A DNA stretch of 26,505 nt from an uncultured Lachnospiraceae bacterium (lineage in GTDB: Bacteria > Bacillota > Clostridia > Lachnospirales > Lachnospiraceae): NCBI GenBank assembly GCA_902803745.1, contig CADCRB010000007.1, positions 1 through 26,505 on the forward strand, in the 5' to 3' direction. The translations under genes were made by a program, and so were the position numbers. The first letter of the stretch is position 1. Each line of letters begins with the position of its first letter. Of this stretch, positions 15,922 to 23,676 are shown one piece after another. Below the pieces are notes generated by a model. That model ran no database searches. It saw only the letters and a program-made list of their open reading frames with translations, and was not told the DNA's origin.

Positions 15922-16155
15922 TCATTGATTGATCATATAGTTTACAAGCTTATCAATATCCTCAGGCTCATAAGCTACAAGCTCCAGCTCCTTTATCACT
16001 CCATCTGAGAATATGTTCGCCATAGATACATACTGTGACAGCTTGCTCTTGAGATTCAGTCTGTCGCCCTCTCCAGTAACCAGTTCTACCTTTCCTTTGC
16101 ATTCATCTACAACCTTAAAAAATTTGTCGATGTCTTTAATGTTTTCTATCTTCAT
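15922..16155 (-). CDS. Small conserved-looking protein of unknown function (77 residues)
   Basis: The product is 77 residues, acidic, without signal peptide or membrane segment, and is predicted to be a small alpha/beta domain: IKDIDKFFKVVDECKG, then a beta-rich KVELVTGEGDRLNLKS, a helical SQYVSMANIFS and a C-terminal helix. I do not recognise a named family, although I have an impression of similar short proteins in Lachnospiraceae. Coding is well supported by AAAGGAGG 7 bases before the ATG, a near-consensus promoter and a strong hairpin after the stop, so it appears to be its own transcription unit. Nothing shows its role. Confidence 0.82.
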   Translation of the reverse strand: MKIENIKDIDKFFKVVDECKGKVELVTGEGDRLNLKSKLSQYVSMANIFSDGVIKELELVAYEPEDIDKLVNYMINQ

Positions 16156-16195
16156 TTCTTTGCCTCCTTTTTATCCTTATCCTAGTTTCGCAGGG

Positions 16196-16224
16196 ATTAA
16201 ACCATATTTTTACTATTATGTCAA
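16196..16224 (-). promoter_or_regulatory. Strong promoter of the 77-residue gene
   Basis: A consensus TTGACA (16224-16219) is followed after 17 bases by TTTAAT (16201-16196), preceded by TGG as an extended -10. It sits just behind the CvfB stop at 16240. Confidence 0.85.
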
Positions 16225-16239
16225 ATTTTTTCGTCTACG

Positions 16240-17073
16240 TCATTTCTCCTTCTGATCTCTTTCATATATCCCATCCTCTTTTAAGTATATCTTTTTTTCT
16301 TTCAAAAGGTGTCCTATCGCCCTTTTAAATGCTGCCTTTGACAGACCGGTTCTTTCCTTGATAAGCTCCGGCTCAGCTCTTTCCGTAAAATCCAGTTTAC
16401 CATTATCCCTGATCATGCCTATAATCTTTTCTGCATCATCATTGATCTGCAGATAAGCCTTCTTTCTGAGACTCAGATTCAGCCTGCCATCCGGTTTGAC
16501 TCCCGTCACCCGACAGGTCACCTGGTCTCCGGCTTTAGCCTCATTTCCAAATTCCTTAGCTGGTATCAGCGCCGAATACCTGTCATCTACAGCCACAAAA
16601 GCTCCGAAGTTCCTGCTGATCTCGTATAATGTACCGGTTACTTCATCATCTTTCCTGTATGAAGAATCACTCTCCAGATATTCATACAGTTTCTCCGTAG
16701 CACATAGTCTCCCGGATTTATCAAGATACATGGCAACAAGTACCTCATCTCCCTCTTCCGGTGTTTTTGTCATCTCATGAAACGGAAGAAGCAGATCCCG
16801 TTCCAGTCCAATGTCCAAAAAAGCGCCTATGCCTGTCATCTCCCTAACCTTGAGCCTGGCTATTTCACCAAGCTGTATCAAAGGTTTTCTGGTCGTTGAT
16901 ATGATCCTGTCCTTGGAATCCCTGTATACAAAAACCGTAATGGCGTCACCTGTAACGGCGCCTTCCGGAACCTGTTTTGAAGGCAGAAGAACATCACTTT
17001 CTCCATCTGAAAGATACGCCCCCTGCGGGGTCATTCTTTTTATTTTCAATTCAAAGGTTTTTCCTGCTTCCAC
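16240..17073 (-). CDS. cvfB: CvfB-like S1 RNA-binding protein
   Basis: From the GTG at 17073 the product is 277 residues. It holds three S1-type or S1-like beta-barrel units (about 1-60, 60-135 and 140-210, the latter with RNFGAFVAV and GRLNLSLRKK) and a C-terminal winged-helix segment (about 215-270, with TGLSKAAFKRAIGHLLKEKKI). This is the layout of CvfB/YitL, an RNA-binding regulator of virulence and RNA metabolism in Staphylococcus and pneumococcus. An in-frame TTG at 17097 is possible, but the GGAGG at 17089-17085 lies inside that extension and fits the GTG better, 12 bases away. The gene ends the asnS cluster. Confidence 0.88.
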   Translation of the reverse strand: MEAGKTFELKIKRMTPQGAYLSDGESDVLLPSKQVPEGAVTGDAITVFVYRDSKDRIISTTRKPLIQLGEIARLKVREMTGIGAFLDIGLERDLLLPFHEMTKTPEEGDEVLVAMYLDKSGRLCATEKLYEYLESDSSYRKDDEVTGTLYEISRNFGAFVAVDDRYSALIPAKEFGNEAKAGDQVTCRVTGVKPDGRLNLSLRKKAYLQINDDAEKIIGMIRDNGKLDFTERAEPELIKERTGLSKAAFKRAIGHLLKEKKIYLKEDGIYERDQKEK

Positions 17074-17109
17074 GATTAATTTATTCCTCCGGCACAAGCA
17101 TTATGCACT

Positions 17110-17823
17110 TCAATATAGCGAAAATTCTACAACTGTATACGGTCTGCCTTCCTCGTCAGACAGTTTTACAACGGTCCGGTCATCAGCCCTAAGTAATGAC
17201 GGAAACAGGGTCTCCCCAAAGAAGGCCTGTCTGTGGTATTCTACCCGTATCCTCTCCGATCTTTCAGATTCACTTACAAGACCCGCCGCCAATTCAACAT
17301 ATTTGCCATTATTTACATGATGATTTGCATCCAGAAGGTGTTCGGATATACTTATCTTCCGACAGGTCTCCTCTTTAATATCTTTGGGGAAAGCTATCTT
17401 TCTTCCCTGATAATCCATATCCAGTCTGGGCTCTATCTTATATCCAGTCAGGATATCCTCAGGTATACGCTCCGGCGCACCGGAATCCATTGAAATGTAG
17501 GTCCAAAGTGAATCGGCTTTTGCAAGATACTCTCCGTTCTCATCCTTCATAAAAAAATTTCTTTTTCCAAAAAAACCTTTAATATCATATGGGATAGTGC
17601 CCGTCTCAACTTCATCACCCAGCCCGGGAAGCTTTATTATATCTATCTGCCAGGAATTAACCACCCACAGGGTCCCTCTTTCATGAAGAGGTTTTACTCC
17701 TATGCCCAAATCCTCTGACTGGAAGGTAGAACAATCCTGAAAATAATTCAGAAGAGATGTCACGGTAAGCTTTCCTTCTGCTCCACATTCACTGAATCTT
17801 ATTCTTGAAGCAAAACTGTACAT
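17110..17823 (-). CDS. Acyl-ACP thioesterase
   Basis: This 237-residue protein is a double hotdog thioesterase of the FatA/FatB-related bacterial family (PF01643), which releases fatty acids from acyl carrier protein. The N-terminal half has the substrate-facing segment SLLNYFQDCSTFQSEDLG and the strand TLWVVNSWQIDI. The catalytic region of the second hotdog is LLDANHHVNNGKYVE at 163-177, with Asp165, Asn167 and His168/169. Plant homologues use the same D-x-N-x-H arrangement. It starts 5 bases after the stop of the wall hydrolase gene and ends 37 bases before CvfB, so it is in the same transcript. Confidence 0.9.
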   Translation of the reverse strand: MYSFASRIRFSECGAEGKLTVTSLLNYFQDCSTFQSEDLGIGVKPLHERGTLWVVNSWQIDIIKLPGLGDEVETGTIPYDIKGFFGKRNFFMKDENGEYLAKADSLWTYISMDSGAPERIPEDILTGYKIEPRLDMDYQGRKIAFPKDIKEETCRKISISEHLLDANHHVNNGKYVELAAGLVSESERSERIRVEYHRQAFFGETLFPSLLRADDRTVVKLSDEEGRPYTVVEFSLY

Positions 17824-17828
17824 TATAA

Positions 17829-19016
17829 TTATACTATCCTTCTTATAGATGCAACCGATCTATATGTGGCAGGCGTTATCTTAATCCCGCTTGAAGGAGT
17901 GGATGCATGGACTATGTATCCGTTTCCTATATATATTCCTACGTGTCCGACGTAATAGAATATATCTCCCGGCTGGGCGTTCTCCATACCATCCACAGCT
18001 GATCCATAATGCCCCTGATCATCTGATCTTCTGGGTAAACTGTATCCGAAATGACTGTATACCGCCTGTGTAAAGCCGGAACAATCACATCCATCTGTAA
18101 GGCTGGTTCCTCCCGCAACATACGGATTGCCAATAAAATTCTGGGCATATGAGGCTATCTCCGATCCCCTGCCTCCTCCAGATGAAGAGCTGCTTGTATG
18201 GTTTTCTTCCTGTTCTTCCTGTTCTTCCTCTTCCACTTCCACTTCTTCCTGCTTCTCTTCCTGCCTCTCCTCAGTTTCTTGCTTTGATGTATTTACATTC
18301 TCTTTTTCTGAGTTTGTCGTCTTCTCTTCGGCCTTTCCGGTTTCCTCGGCCGGATTTTCAGTCACTTGTTTTGTTTTAGAAGCCTCCTGCGCTGCCTTCT
18401 TTGCTGCTTCCTCAGCTTCTTTTTTCTTACGGGCCTCCTCTTCTGCCTTCTTTCTTGCGGCCTCCTTTTCTGCTGCTACGATTCTGGCGATCTCAGCATT
18501 ATCCTCTTCTATCTTTTTCTGGTATGCTTTTGCCTCGCTTTTCGCAGCTGCCAGTTTTGAGCTGAAGTTTTCTATAGTCGCCTGCTGCTCCTCGATCGTT
18601 GCATTCAAGTCCTCCCTGCTATGCTCAAGATCAATCTGAACCTCCTCCAGCTCCGACAGATCATCTTCCAGTGCTTTCTTTCTCTCTGCCTCATCTTCCT
18701 TTGCCTTGATGAACTTATTCAGCATATTTCTATCATATTCAGCGAGCTTTTCCGCATATGCCGCTTTATTCAGCGCATCAGTCAGACTCTCAGCATTCAG
18801 CAGGATATCAATATATTCCGTCGAACTGGTGGTTCCGTTTTCGTACATATACTTGATGCGCGCACGCATTGTGTTATATTGACGCTCTTCTTCCCTTTTT
18901 GCTTCCTCGTAGTCAATCTCGGCCTGGGCGATCTCTTCTTTCTTTCTCTCTATATCGCCTTCCAAAATTGCCACTGAAGCAATAAGATTTACGAGCTGCT
19001 CCTGGGCTGCCTCCAA
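17829..19016 (-). CDS. NlpC/P60 catalytic part (after the amber codon)
   Basis: Taken from the TTG at 19016, this part has 395 residues. A long coiled coil (1-185) contains the hinge GTTSSTEYIDILLNAESLTD typical of the PcsB/CwlO family. Then come a Lys/Glu/Ala-rich stretch and an extremely acidic linker (about 185-272), a Ser/Gly hinge and the NlpC/P60 domain (285-395). Its catalytic residues are intact: Cys312 in DCSGF, His358 in GHVGIYIG and His370 in YIVHAST. The family cleaves D-Glu-meso-DAP type bonds in stem peptides. Without the upstream part it has no signal peptide, so by itself it would stay in the cytosol. An AGGAGG lies only two bases before the TTG, too close for good initiation. 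Confidence 0.7.
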   Translation of the reverse strand: MEAAQEQLVNLIASVAILEGDIERKKEEIAQAEIDYEEAKREEERQYNTMRARIKYMYENGTTSSTEYIDILLNAESLTDALNKAAYAEKLAEYDRNMLNKFIKAKEDEAERKKALEDDLSELEEVQIDLEHSREDLNATIEEQQATIENFSSKLAAAKSEAKAYQKKIEEDNAEIARIVAAEKEAARKKAEEEARKKKEAEEAAKKAAQEASKTKQVTENPAEETGKAEEKTTNSEKENVNTSKQETEERQEEKQEEVEVEEEEQEEQEENHTSSSSSGGGRGSEIASYAQNFIGNPYVAGGTSLTDGCDCSGFTQAVYSHFGYSLPRRSDDQGHYGSAVDGMENAQPGDIFYYVGHVGIYIGNGYIVHASTPSSGIKITPATYRSVASIRRIV

Positions 19017-19022
19017 CTCCTC

Positions 19023-19211
19023 CTAGGCCATTCCCTTCTCCGTCTCCAGACTCTCCGCCTCAGATTCAGCCTCGTTTAGCTTTTTCTGATTAGTGGCTGC
19101 ATCTTGCTGAAGCTGGTCTTTTTTTTCAGCAAAAACAGGCTGACCCTCTGAAGCTGTCAGAATGATTACAGACATTACAAAAGAAATGATCCTTGTATAT
19201 CTCTTCTTCAA
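19023..19211 (-). CDS. Signal peptide and coiled-coil start of the split wall hydrolase
   Basis: This 62-codon stretch starts at a TTG (19211) with GGAG seven bases upstream. It has a basic n-region, a hydrophobic core and an export-type cleavage site near residue 28 (PVFA followed by EKK). The remainder begins the coiled coil of the PcsB-like hydrolase and ends at the TAG at 19025-19023. It starts 17 bases after the asnS stop. Confidence 0.6.
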   Translation of the reverse strand: MKKRYTRIISFVMSVIILTASEGQPVFAEKKDQLQQDAATNQKKLNEAESEAESLETEKGMA

Positions 19212-19228
19212 ATGATATCTCCGCTTCC

Positions 19229-20620
19229 TTACAATTCGCAGTTATTTACAGTCCTCGGGAAGGGAAGCACGTCACGGATATTCTCCATTCCCGTAATATA
19301 CATCACGGCTCTTTCAAAGCCCAGTCCGAAGCCGGCATGCCTGACAGTGCCGTACTTCCTCAGATCCAAATAAAACTCATACTGCTCCTCATCCATCCCC
19401 AGTTCCTGAATCCTTGATAGAAGCTTGTCGTAATCTTCTTCACGCTGAGAACCCCCAATGATCTCTCCTATACCGGGTACCAGACAGTCCATTGCAGCAA
19501 CCGTTTTACCATCCGGATTCTGTTTCATATAGAAAGCCTTTATATCCTTTGGATAATCTGTCACAAAAACCGGTTTTTTGAATACCTGCTCAGTCAGATA
19601 TCTTTCGTGCTCTGTCTGCAGATCACATCCCCATTCAACTTTATACTGGAAACTGTCATTCTGCTTTTCTAGGATTTCAATTGCTTCGGAATATGTGACC
19701 CTTCCAAAATCCGACTCCATAACGTGAGTAAGACGATCTATAAGTCCCTTATCAATAAATGAGTTAAAAAAGGCCATCTCTTCCGGAGCTTTCTCAAGCA
19801 CGTACTTTATCATATATTTAATCATGTCCTCGGCCAGCCTCATATCATCTTCAAGATCGGCGAAGGCTATCTCCGGCTCTATCATCCAGAATTCTGCAGC
19901 ATGTCTTGTTGTATTGGAATTCTCAGCACGAAAAGTTGGTCCGAAAGTATAGATATTCTTAAATGCACAGGCAAAGGTTTCTCCATTAAGCTGACCCGAA
20001 ACCGTAAGATTTGTTGGTTTATCAAAAAAATCCTGATCGAAATCCACTTTGCCGCCCTCTGTAAAGGGTATATTCCCCAGGGGTAAGGTTGTTACCTGAA
20101 ACATCTCTCCGGCCCCCTCCGCATCGGATCCGGTGATAATAGGGGTATGTACATATACAAAATCCCTTTCCTGAAAGAACTTATGGATAGCATATGCAAT
20201 AAGTGACCTGACTCTGAATACCGCCTGAAAAGTGTTGGTTCTGGCTCTTAAATGTGTCATTGTTCTCAGATATTCAAGGGTATGCCTCTTTTTCTGCAAC
20301 GGATAATCCGGACCCGCTGCCCCCTCAAGAACTATCTCCTCTGCCTGTATTTCAAATGGCTGTTTTGCATTTGGAGTAGATATCAGCTTTCCATGTGCTA
20401 TGACGGCTGTTCCCACATTAATCTTTGCAAGCTCTGAAAAATTATTTAAAGTCTCTCCATATACAACCTGTAACGTGCTGAAATATGTACCATCAGACAG
20501 CGTAAGGAATCCGAAAGACTTCTGATCTCTGTTGGATCTGACCCAGCCCCCGACAGTTATCTCCTTGTCAATATACAGCTCAGTTTCTTTATAAAGGCTT
20601 CTTATATCCGTTAAGTTCAT
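19229..20620 (-). CDS. asnS: Asparaginyl-tRNA synthetase
   Basis: The 463-residue protein is a class IIb aminoacyl-tRNA synthetase. The N-terminal OB-fold anticodon-binding domain (about 15-105) contains GGWVRSNRDQKSFGFLTLSDG. The catalytic core has motif 2 FRAENSNTTRH at 230-240, whose ENSNT is typical of AsnRS rather than AspRS, and motif 3 GFGLGFER at 430-437. Length is normal. It follows the trigger-factor-like lipoprotein gene after 19 bases, so no room exists for a T-box leader here and it depends on the promoter at 21795-21824. The ribosome binding site AAAGGAG lies upstream of the ATG at a slightly long distance. Confidence 0.97.
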   Translation of the reverse strand: MNLTDIRSLYKETELYIDKEITVGGWVRSNRDQKSFGFLTLSDGTYFSTLQVVYGETLNNFSELAKINVGTAVIAHGKLISTPNAKQPFEIQAEEIVLEGAAGPDYPLQKKRHTLEYLRTMTHLRARTNTFQAVFRVRSLIAYAIHKFFQERDFVYVHTPIITGSDAEGAGEMFQVTTLPLGNIPFTEGGKVDFDQDFFDKPTNLTVSGQLNGETFACAFKNIYTFGPTFRAENSNTTRHAAEFWMIEPEIAFADLEDDMRLAEDMIKYMIKYVLEKAPEEMAFFNSFIDKGLIDRLTHVMESDFGRVTYSEAIEILEKQNDSFQYKVEWGCDLQTEHERYLTEQVFKKPVFVTDYPKDIKAFYMKQNPDGKTVAAMDCLVPGIGEIIGGSQREEDYDKLLSRIQELGMDEEQYEFYLDLRKYGTVRHAGFGLGFERAVMYITGMENIRDVLPFPRTVNNCEL

Positions 20621-20639
20621 ATTCTTTTACCTGCTCCTT

Positions 20640-21716
20640 TTATCTACTGGCAGAAATTTCTGCGTTTTCATACAAAAAATCCATTACCTCCTGCTGCAGG
20701 AGATATGTCTTAAGTTCGTCCTCCGGTATGGCCTTTTTAATCTGCTCTGCAGTGGTATTATAATTTGATGCATACTCTGAATAATATTCCTCCAACTCCT
20801 TGTCCGTAACCTCCAGTCCCTCAGCCTTTGCTATAGAAAGTACTACGAGATCGCTCTTTGCCTTCTCCAGCCCATATTCTTCTGCTTCTCTGTTAAAAGT
20901 TTCCTCGTCGCTTCCGGTCTGTGCCAGATAATCATCAAGTGTCATACCATACTGATTAACAAAACTTTCTGTACTTTGCCTGAATTCTGCCGAATTCTGA
21001 GATACAAGCCATTGAGGTAGTTTATCGATATCACAGGAGGCATTATCCACCGCCTGCTTCATCAGCTCCGCTTCCAGATTTGCTTTAGCCGAAGACTCCT
21101 TTTGTTCGGTAAGCTGTTCTCTAATATATTCCCTGTACTCATCCACAGTCTGGACTCCATTACCAAGGCTCTTAACAAAATCATCGGTCAGCTCGGGGAT
21201 TTTATCTTCTGAAATACGATTAACCTTAACATGAAAGACAACATCTTCGCCCGCCAGCTCCTCGTTGTGATAGTGTTCCGGGAAAGTAAGAGAAAGATCT
21301 TTTTCTTCTCCTACCTCCATTCCCACAACTCCCTCTTCGAAGCCGGCAATGAAAGTTCCTGATCCTAGTTTTAAGTCATTATTTCCTGTTCCTTTGTCAA
21401 AAGCTACTCCGTCTTTGAAGCCTTCATAATCAATGTTTACGGTATCCCCCATCTTTGCAGGACGACCCTTGACTTCTTCCAGGTTGCCTTTCTCAGCCAA
21501 AACGCTCTGTATACTTCTCTCCACATCACCGTCGCTGACAGATGTATCCTCCCCCTCAGTTTTTAATCCTCTGTATTCACCAAGCGTCACATACTTAGTC
21601 GGATCTATGGAGTCAAGTGATCCGGGGGTTTCGGCACTTCCACAGCCAGAGAGTTGAATAATGGCAAATGATATAGCGAGGCAAAGGGATATCATACTCT
21701 TTCTGTATTTTTTCAT
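20640..21716 (-). CDS. Trigger-factor-like FKBP-type peptidyl-prolyl isomerase lipoprotein
   Basis: From the ATG at 21716 the product is 358 residues. It has a lipoprotein signal with LSGC (Cys25), then an FKBP-type domain (about 75-165, with MGDTVNIDYEGFKDG, LGSGTFIAGFEEGVVGMEVGE and FPEHYHNEELAG) and a helical C-terminal part similar to the C-terminal arms of trigger factor. The ribosome-binding N-terminal domain of trigger factor is absent. It should act as a folding catalyst or chaperone on the outer face of the membrane. The start is not certain: GAGGAG lies 15 bases before this ATG, and a GTG three codons earlier or CTG two earlier are alternatives. Promoter at 21795-21824; asnS follows after 19 bases. 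Confidence 0.85.
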   Translation of the reverse strand: MKKYRKSMISLCLAISFAIIQLSGCGSAETPGSLDSIDPTKYVTLGEYRGLKTEGEDTSVSDGDVERSIQSVLAEKGNLEEVKGRPAKMGDTVNIDYEGFKDGVAFDKGTGNNDLKLGSGTFIAGFEEGVVGMEVGEEKDLSLTFPEHYHNEELAGEDVVFHVKVNRISEDKIPELTDDFVKSLGNGVQTVDEYREYIREQLTEQKESSAKANLEAELMKQAVDNASCDIDKLPQWLVSQNSAEFRQSTESFVNQYGMTLDDYLAQTGSDEETFNREAEEYGLEKAKSDLVVLSIAKAEGLEVTDKELEEYYSEYASNYNTTAEQIKKAIPEDELKTYLLQQEVMDFLYENAEISASR

Positions 21717-21794
21717 AATGACCAGCACTGTCTCCTCTGCAATGAAATGATTTATCTGATCCAATAATCAATATATGGTATCAGAGAACGTATT

Positions 21795-21824
21795 ATTTTA
21801 CCACATATATGGATAAATGGTCAA
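21795..21824 (-). promoter_or_regulatory. Promoter of the lipoprotein-asnS-hydrolase-thioesterase-cvfB cluster
   Basis: TTGACC (21824-21819), 18 bases, then TAAAAT (21800-21795) preceded by TGG on the minus strand, about 80 bases ahead of the first gene. No strong promoter or terminator is seen inside the cluster. Confidence 0.72.
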
Positions 21825-21914
21825 CATAACATCTGTCCTTCGAGATAATATACTATTTAATTATGATCTTTTTGTGAAATTACTATGATTTACGATACCC
21901 CTTAAGACAAAGGA

Positions 21915-21984
21915 CACGCCCCTCGCTTCGCGAGGATCTGGTCCAATACGATTATTGATTTTCTGATGAAAATCAATAATCTAT
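21915..21984. repeat. 70-base hairpin repeat, copy 1
   Basis: This copy matches copy 2 (22039-22108) at 68 of 70 bases. It contains a hairpin CCTCGC/GCGAGG with a TTC loop (21921-21935) and a longer 12-base stem ATTATTGATTTT/AAAATCAATAAT with a CTGATG loop (21951-21980). The segment GTCC...GGATC between them is the degenerate form of the GGACC-A-GGTCC palindrome (minus strand) that is perfect in copy 2. Confidence 0.9.
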
Positions 21985-22038
21985 GACTTCTTGCGCGAGA
22001 AATCGGAATTTCGTGCAAGAACTCCGCATTCTGCGGAG
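21985..22038. repeat. Hairpin spacer between the two repeat copies
   Basis: The 54 bases between the copies are themselves palindromic: TTCTTGC...GCAAGAA (21988-21994 with 22015-22021, extended by imperfect inner pairs) and CTCCGCA-TTC-TGCGGAG (22022-22038). With the repeats the whole 194 bases form a chain of at least six stem-loops with no coding capacity. Confidence 0.8.
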
Positions 22039-22108
22039 CACGCCCCTCGCTCCGCGAGGACCTGGTCCAATACGATTATTGATTTTCTGATGAAAATCAA
22101 TAATCTAT
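22039..22108. repeat. 70-base hairpin repeat, copy 2, ending in the kinase stop codon
   Basis: This copy is in direct orientation to copy 1 with two C/T differences. Its hairpins are CCTCGC/GCGAGG with a TCC loop (22045-22059) and the 12-base stem ATTATTGATTTT/AAAATCAATAAT (22075-22104). Its last bases, CTAT, include the stop codon (TAG, 22107-22105) of the histidine kinase gene. Confidence 0.9.
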
Positions 22109-23676
22109 AGAAATTTTCCCAGAGTATCAATAAGACTTTGTCTGTCTATGGGTTTTGCAATATGGGCGTTCATACCGGCTTCAATTGCTTTTTGTTTATC
22201 TTCTGCAAAAGCGTTAGCAGTAAGCGCCAATATAGGAATTTTCCGTGCTCTGGGATTCGGAAGATTCCGGATTGCACGTGTTGCTTCATATCCGTTCATT
22301 CTCGGCATATCTATATCCATCAGGATAGCATCATAATAGCCGTCTTCTCTGCTACTTATCTTTTCGACAGCTTCCACACCATCACAGGCTACCTCAACCT
22401 TGAAACCGTAAATCGAAAGCATAGCCAATGCTATTTCCCTGTTAACCACTATATCTTCCACCAGCAGAATGCTCCTGCCCTTAAAATCATCATCGGATAT
22501 CCGTTTTTTCTCCGGGGGACATTTCTCTTCCTCCATTACGGGTACAACCTCAAAAACCAGTTTAACAATAAATTCGGCTCCCTCCCCCGGCGCCGTTTTA
22601 AGGCTGATTGATCCGCCCATCATTTCCACAATTCGTTTTGTAATAGCAAGACCCAGTCCAGATCCCGAAACATTGCTGTCGGTTGTATTTCTTTCTCTCT
22701 CAAAGGGCTCAAATACCTTCTCCGCAAAATCCGCTGACATTCCGGGACCGTCATCTTTTATCCGAATAAGATATGCATATTTACCATCCCCCCTTACCAC
22801 TCCCTGGGCTATGCTAACTGTAATTCTTCCTCCCTCCTGTGTATACTTGATCGCATTTGATACGAGATTCAAGAGGATCTGGTCCAAACGAAGCTTATCG
22901 CAGATTATGAGTTCGTCAGTTATCTTTGAAAGGTCAACGTATAATTCCTGATGTTTATTATCCATTTCCCCTTTTATAATCGAGCATAAATTATCCATTA
23001 TATCGGACAATCTGACAGGCGCCGGGTTCAACCGCATACTTCCGCTTTCTATACGACTCATTTCAAGAACATCATTGATCAATAAAAGCAGATGTTCTCC
23101 AGAGAGTTTGATTTTTTCAAGATACTCTCTTACCTGATCCTGATCAGTAATATTAAGAAGAGCCAGATCGGTAAAACCGACTATAGCGTTCATAGGTGTA
23201 CGTATATCATGTGACATATTGGTAAGAAAAGCGGTTTTTGCTCTGTTTGCAGCCTCTGCCTCCTTAGCATGTCTCTCCTCTGTTACATCTACTATGAAAA
23301 CATAATACATACTTCCATGTTCGATTGTCTCTGTATGGTGGCCATAATCTTTTATATATCTTATGCTGCCATCCTTTCTGATGATACGGTATTCAACATT
23401 ATCCATATCATTATTTTCTTTATACGCGATCTGATTATCTATCGAAGAAAGAACTCTTGCCCTGTCATTTGGGTGTACCATACCGGGGAAGGTGTTTCCG
23501 GTAAGCACTCTGAATTCCTCCACCGTATCGCACCCGAATATGCGGCATGTAGCCTGATTTACGTATATTATCTCCTGTTTATCATCGTCGTGATATATGA
23601 AAAATCCGCCTGGCATCTGCTCGGCAACCCATTCGATAGTTTCTTCCTGATGAGGCTCCATTATAATTTTATCCAT
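22105..23676 (-). CDS. Cytosolic hybrid sensor histidine kinase with receiver domain
   Basis: The 523-residue protein has no membrane segments. An N-terminal PAS domain (about 13-135) contains GGFFIYHDDDKQEIIYVN and YRIIRKDGSIRYI. A HisKA domain follows with the phosphorylated His156 in NMSHDIRTPMN. The ATPase domain has N box Asn274, G1 DDGPGM at 308-313 and G2 GSGLGLAIT at 338-346, and a C-terminal receiver (402-523) has phospho-acceptor Asp454 in LMDIDMP, Thr486 and Lys508. All catalytic residues are intact. No output regulator is adjacent, so the receiver passes the phosphate to an unlinked partner or acts internally. The ATG overlaps the end of the HAD gene by 8 bases, with GGAG 7 bases upstream. 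Confidence 0.93.
   Translation of the reverse strand: MDKIIMEPHQEETIEWVAEQMPGGFFIYHDDDKQEIIYVNQATCRIFGCDTVEEFRVLTGNTFPGMVHPNDRARVLSSIDNQIAYKENNDMDNVEYRIIRKDGSIRYIKDYGHHTETIEHGSMYYVFIVDVTEERHAKEAEAANRAKTAFLTNMSHDIRTPMNAIVGFTDLALLNITDQDQVREYLEKIKLSGEHLLLLINDVLEMSRIESGSMRLNPAPVRLSDIMDNLCSIIKGEMDNKHQELYVDLSKITDELIICDKLRLDQILLNLVSNAIKYTQEGGRITVSIAQGVVRGDGKYAYLIRIKDDGPGMSADFAEKVFEPFERERNTTDSNVSGSGLGLAITKRIVEMMGGSISLKTAPGEGAEFIVKLVFEVVPVMEEEKCPPEKKRISDDDFKGRSILLVEDIVVNREIALAMLSIYGFKVEVACDGVEAVEKISSREDGYYDAILMDIDMPRMNGYEATRAIRNLPNPRARKIPILALTANAFAEDKQKAIEAGMNAHIAKPIDRQSLIDTLGKFL

Larger units (their letters stand above)
17829..19211 (-). pseudogene. PcsB/CwlO-like NlpC/P60 wall hydrolase gene with an in-frame amber codon
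   Basis: One continuous reading frame runs from TTG at 19211 to the TAA at 17829, broken only by a TAG at 19025-19023. The first part gives a signal peptide (MKKRYTR, a hydrophobic core, cleavage near VFA) and the beginning of a coiled coil. The part after the stop continues the coiled coil without loss of register and ends in the NlpC/P60 domain. The codon before the stop is GCC and those after are GAG GAG TTG, so a single C-to-T change of a CAG codon would explain it. Intact, the protein would be about 460 residues and would hydrolyse peptidoglycan peptides outside the cell. It may be a true nonsense mutation, a sequencing error, or a read-through site. It lies between asnS and the thioesterase gene. 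Confidence 0.75.

Noticed and set aside
15911..15925. A partial catabolite-response (cre) match on the plus strand, CTGAAAGCGATCATT, upstream of xylB.
   Set aside because: It matches only part of the CcpA consensus, overlaps the end of the small-protein gene and lies about 250 bases from xylB. Such matches are common by chance.
17074..17097. TTG at 17097 as the CvfB start
   Set aside because: It places the ribosome binding site GGAGG inside the coding region, and the added eight residues are not typical of the family. GTG at 17073 is preferred.
17824..17850. A promoter for the thioesterase gene, TTGCAT and TATAAT on the minus strand.
   Set aside because: The spacing is 15 bases and the -10 would overlap the ribosome binding region and start codon. 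Read-through from the upstream gene explains expression better.
18127..18639. A long serine-rich open frame on the plus strand opposite the wall hydrolase gene
   Set aside because: It is the mirror of the Glu/Lys/Ala-rich coiled coil and linker. It has no ribosome binding site or promoter and lies wholly within a recognised gene.
21915..22108. CRISPR array
   Set aside because: There are only two 70-base copies, and the single intervening block is itself palindromic. Repeat and spacer sizes do not fit, and no cas genes are present.
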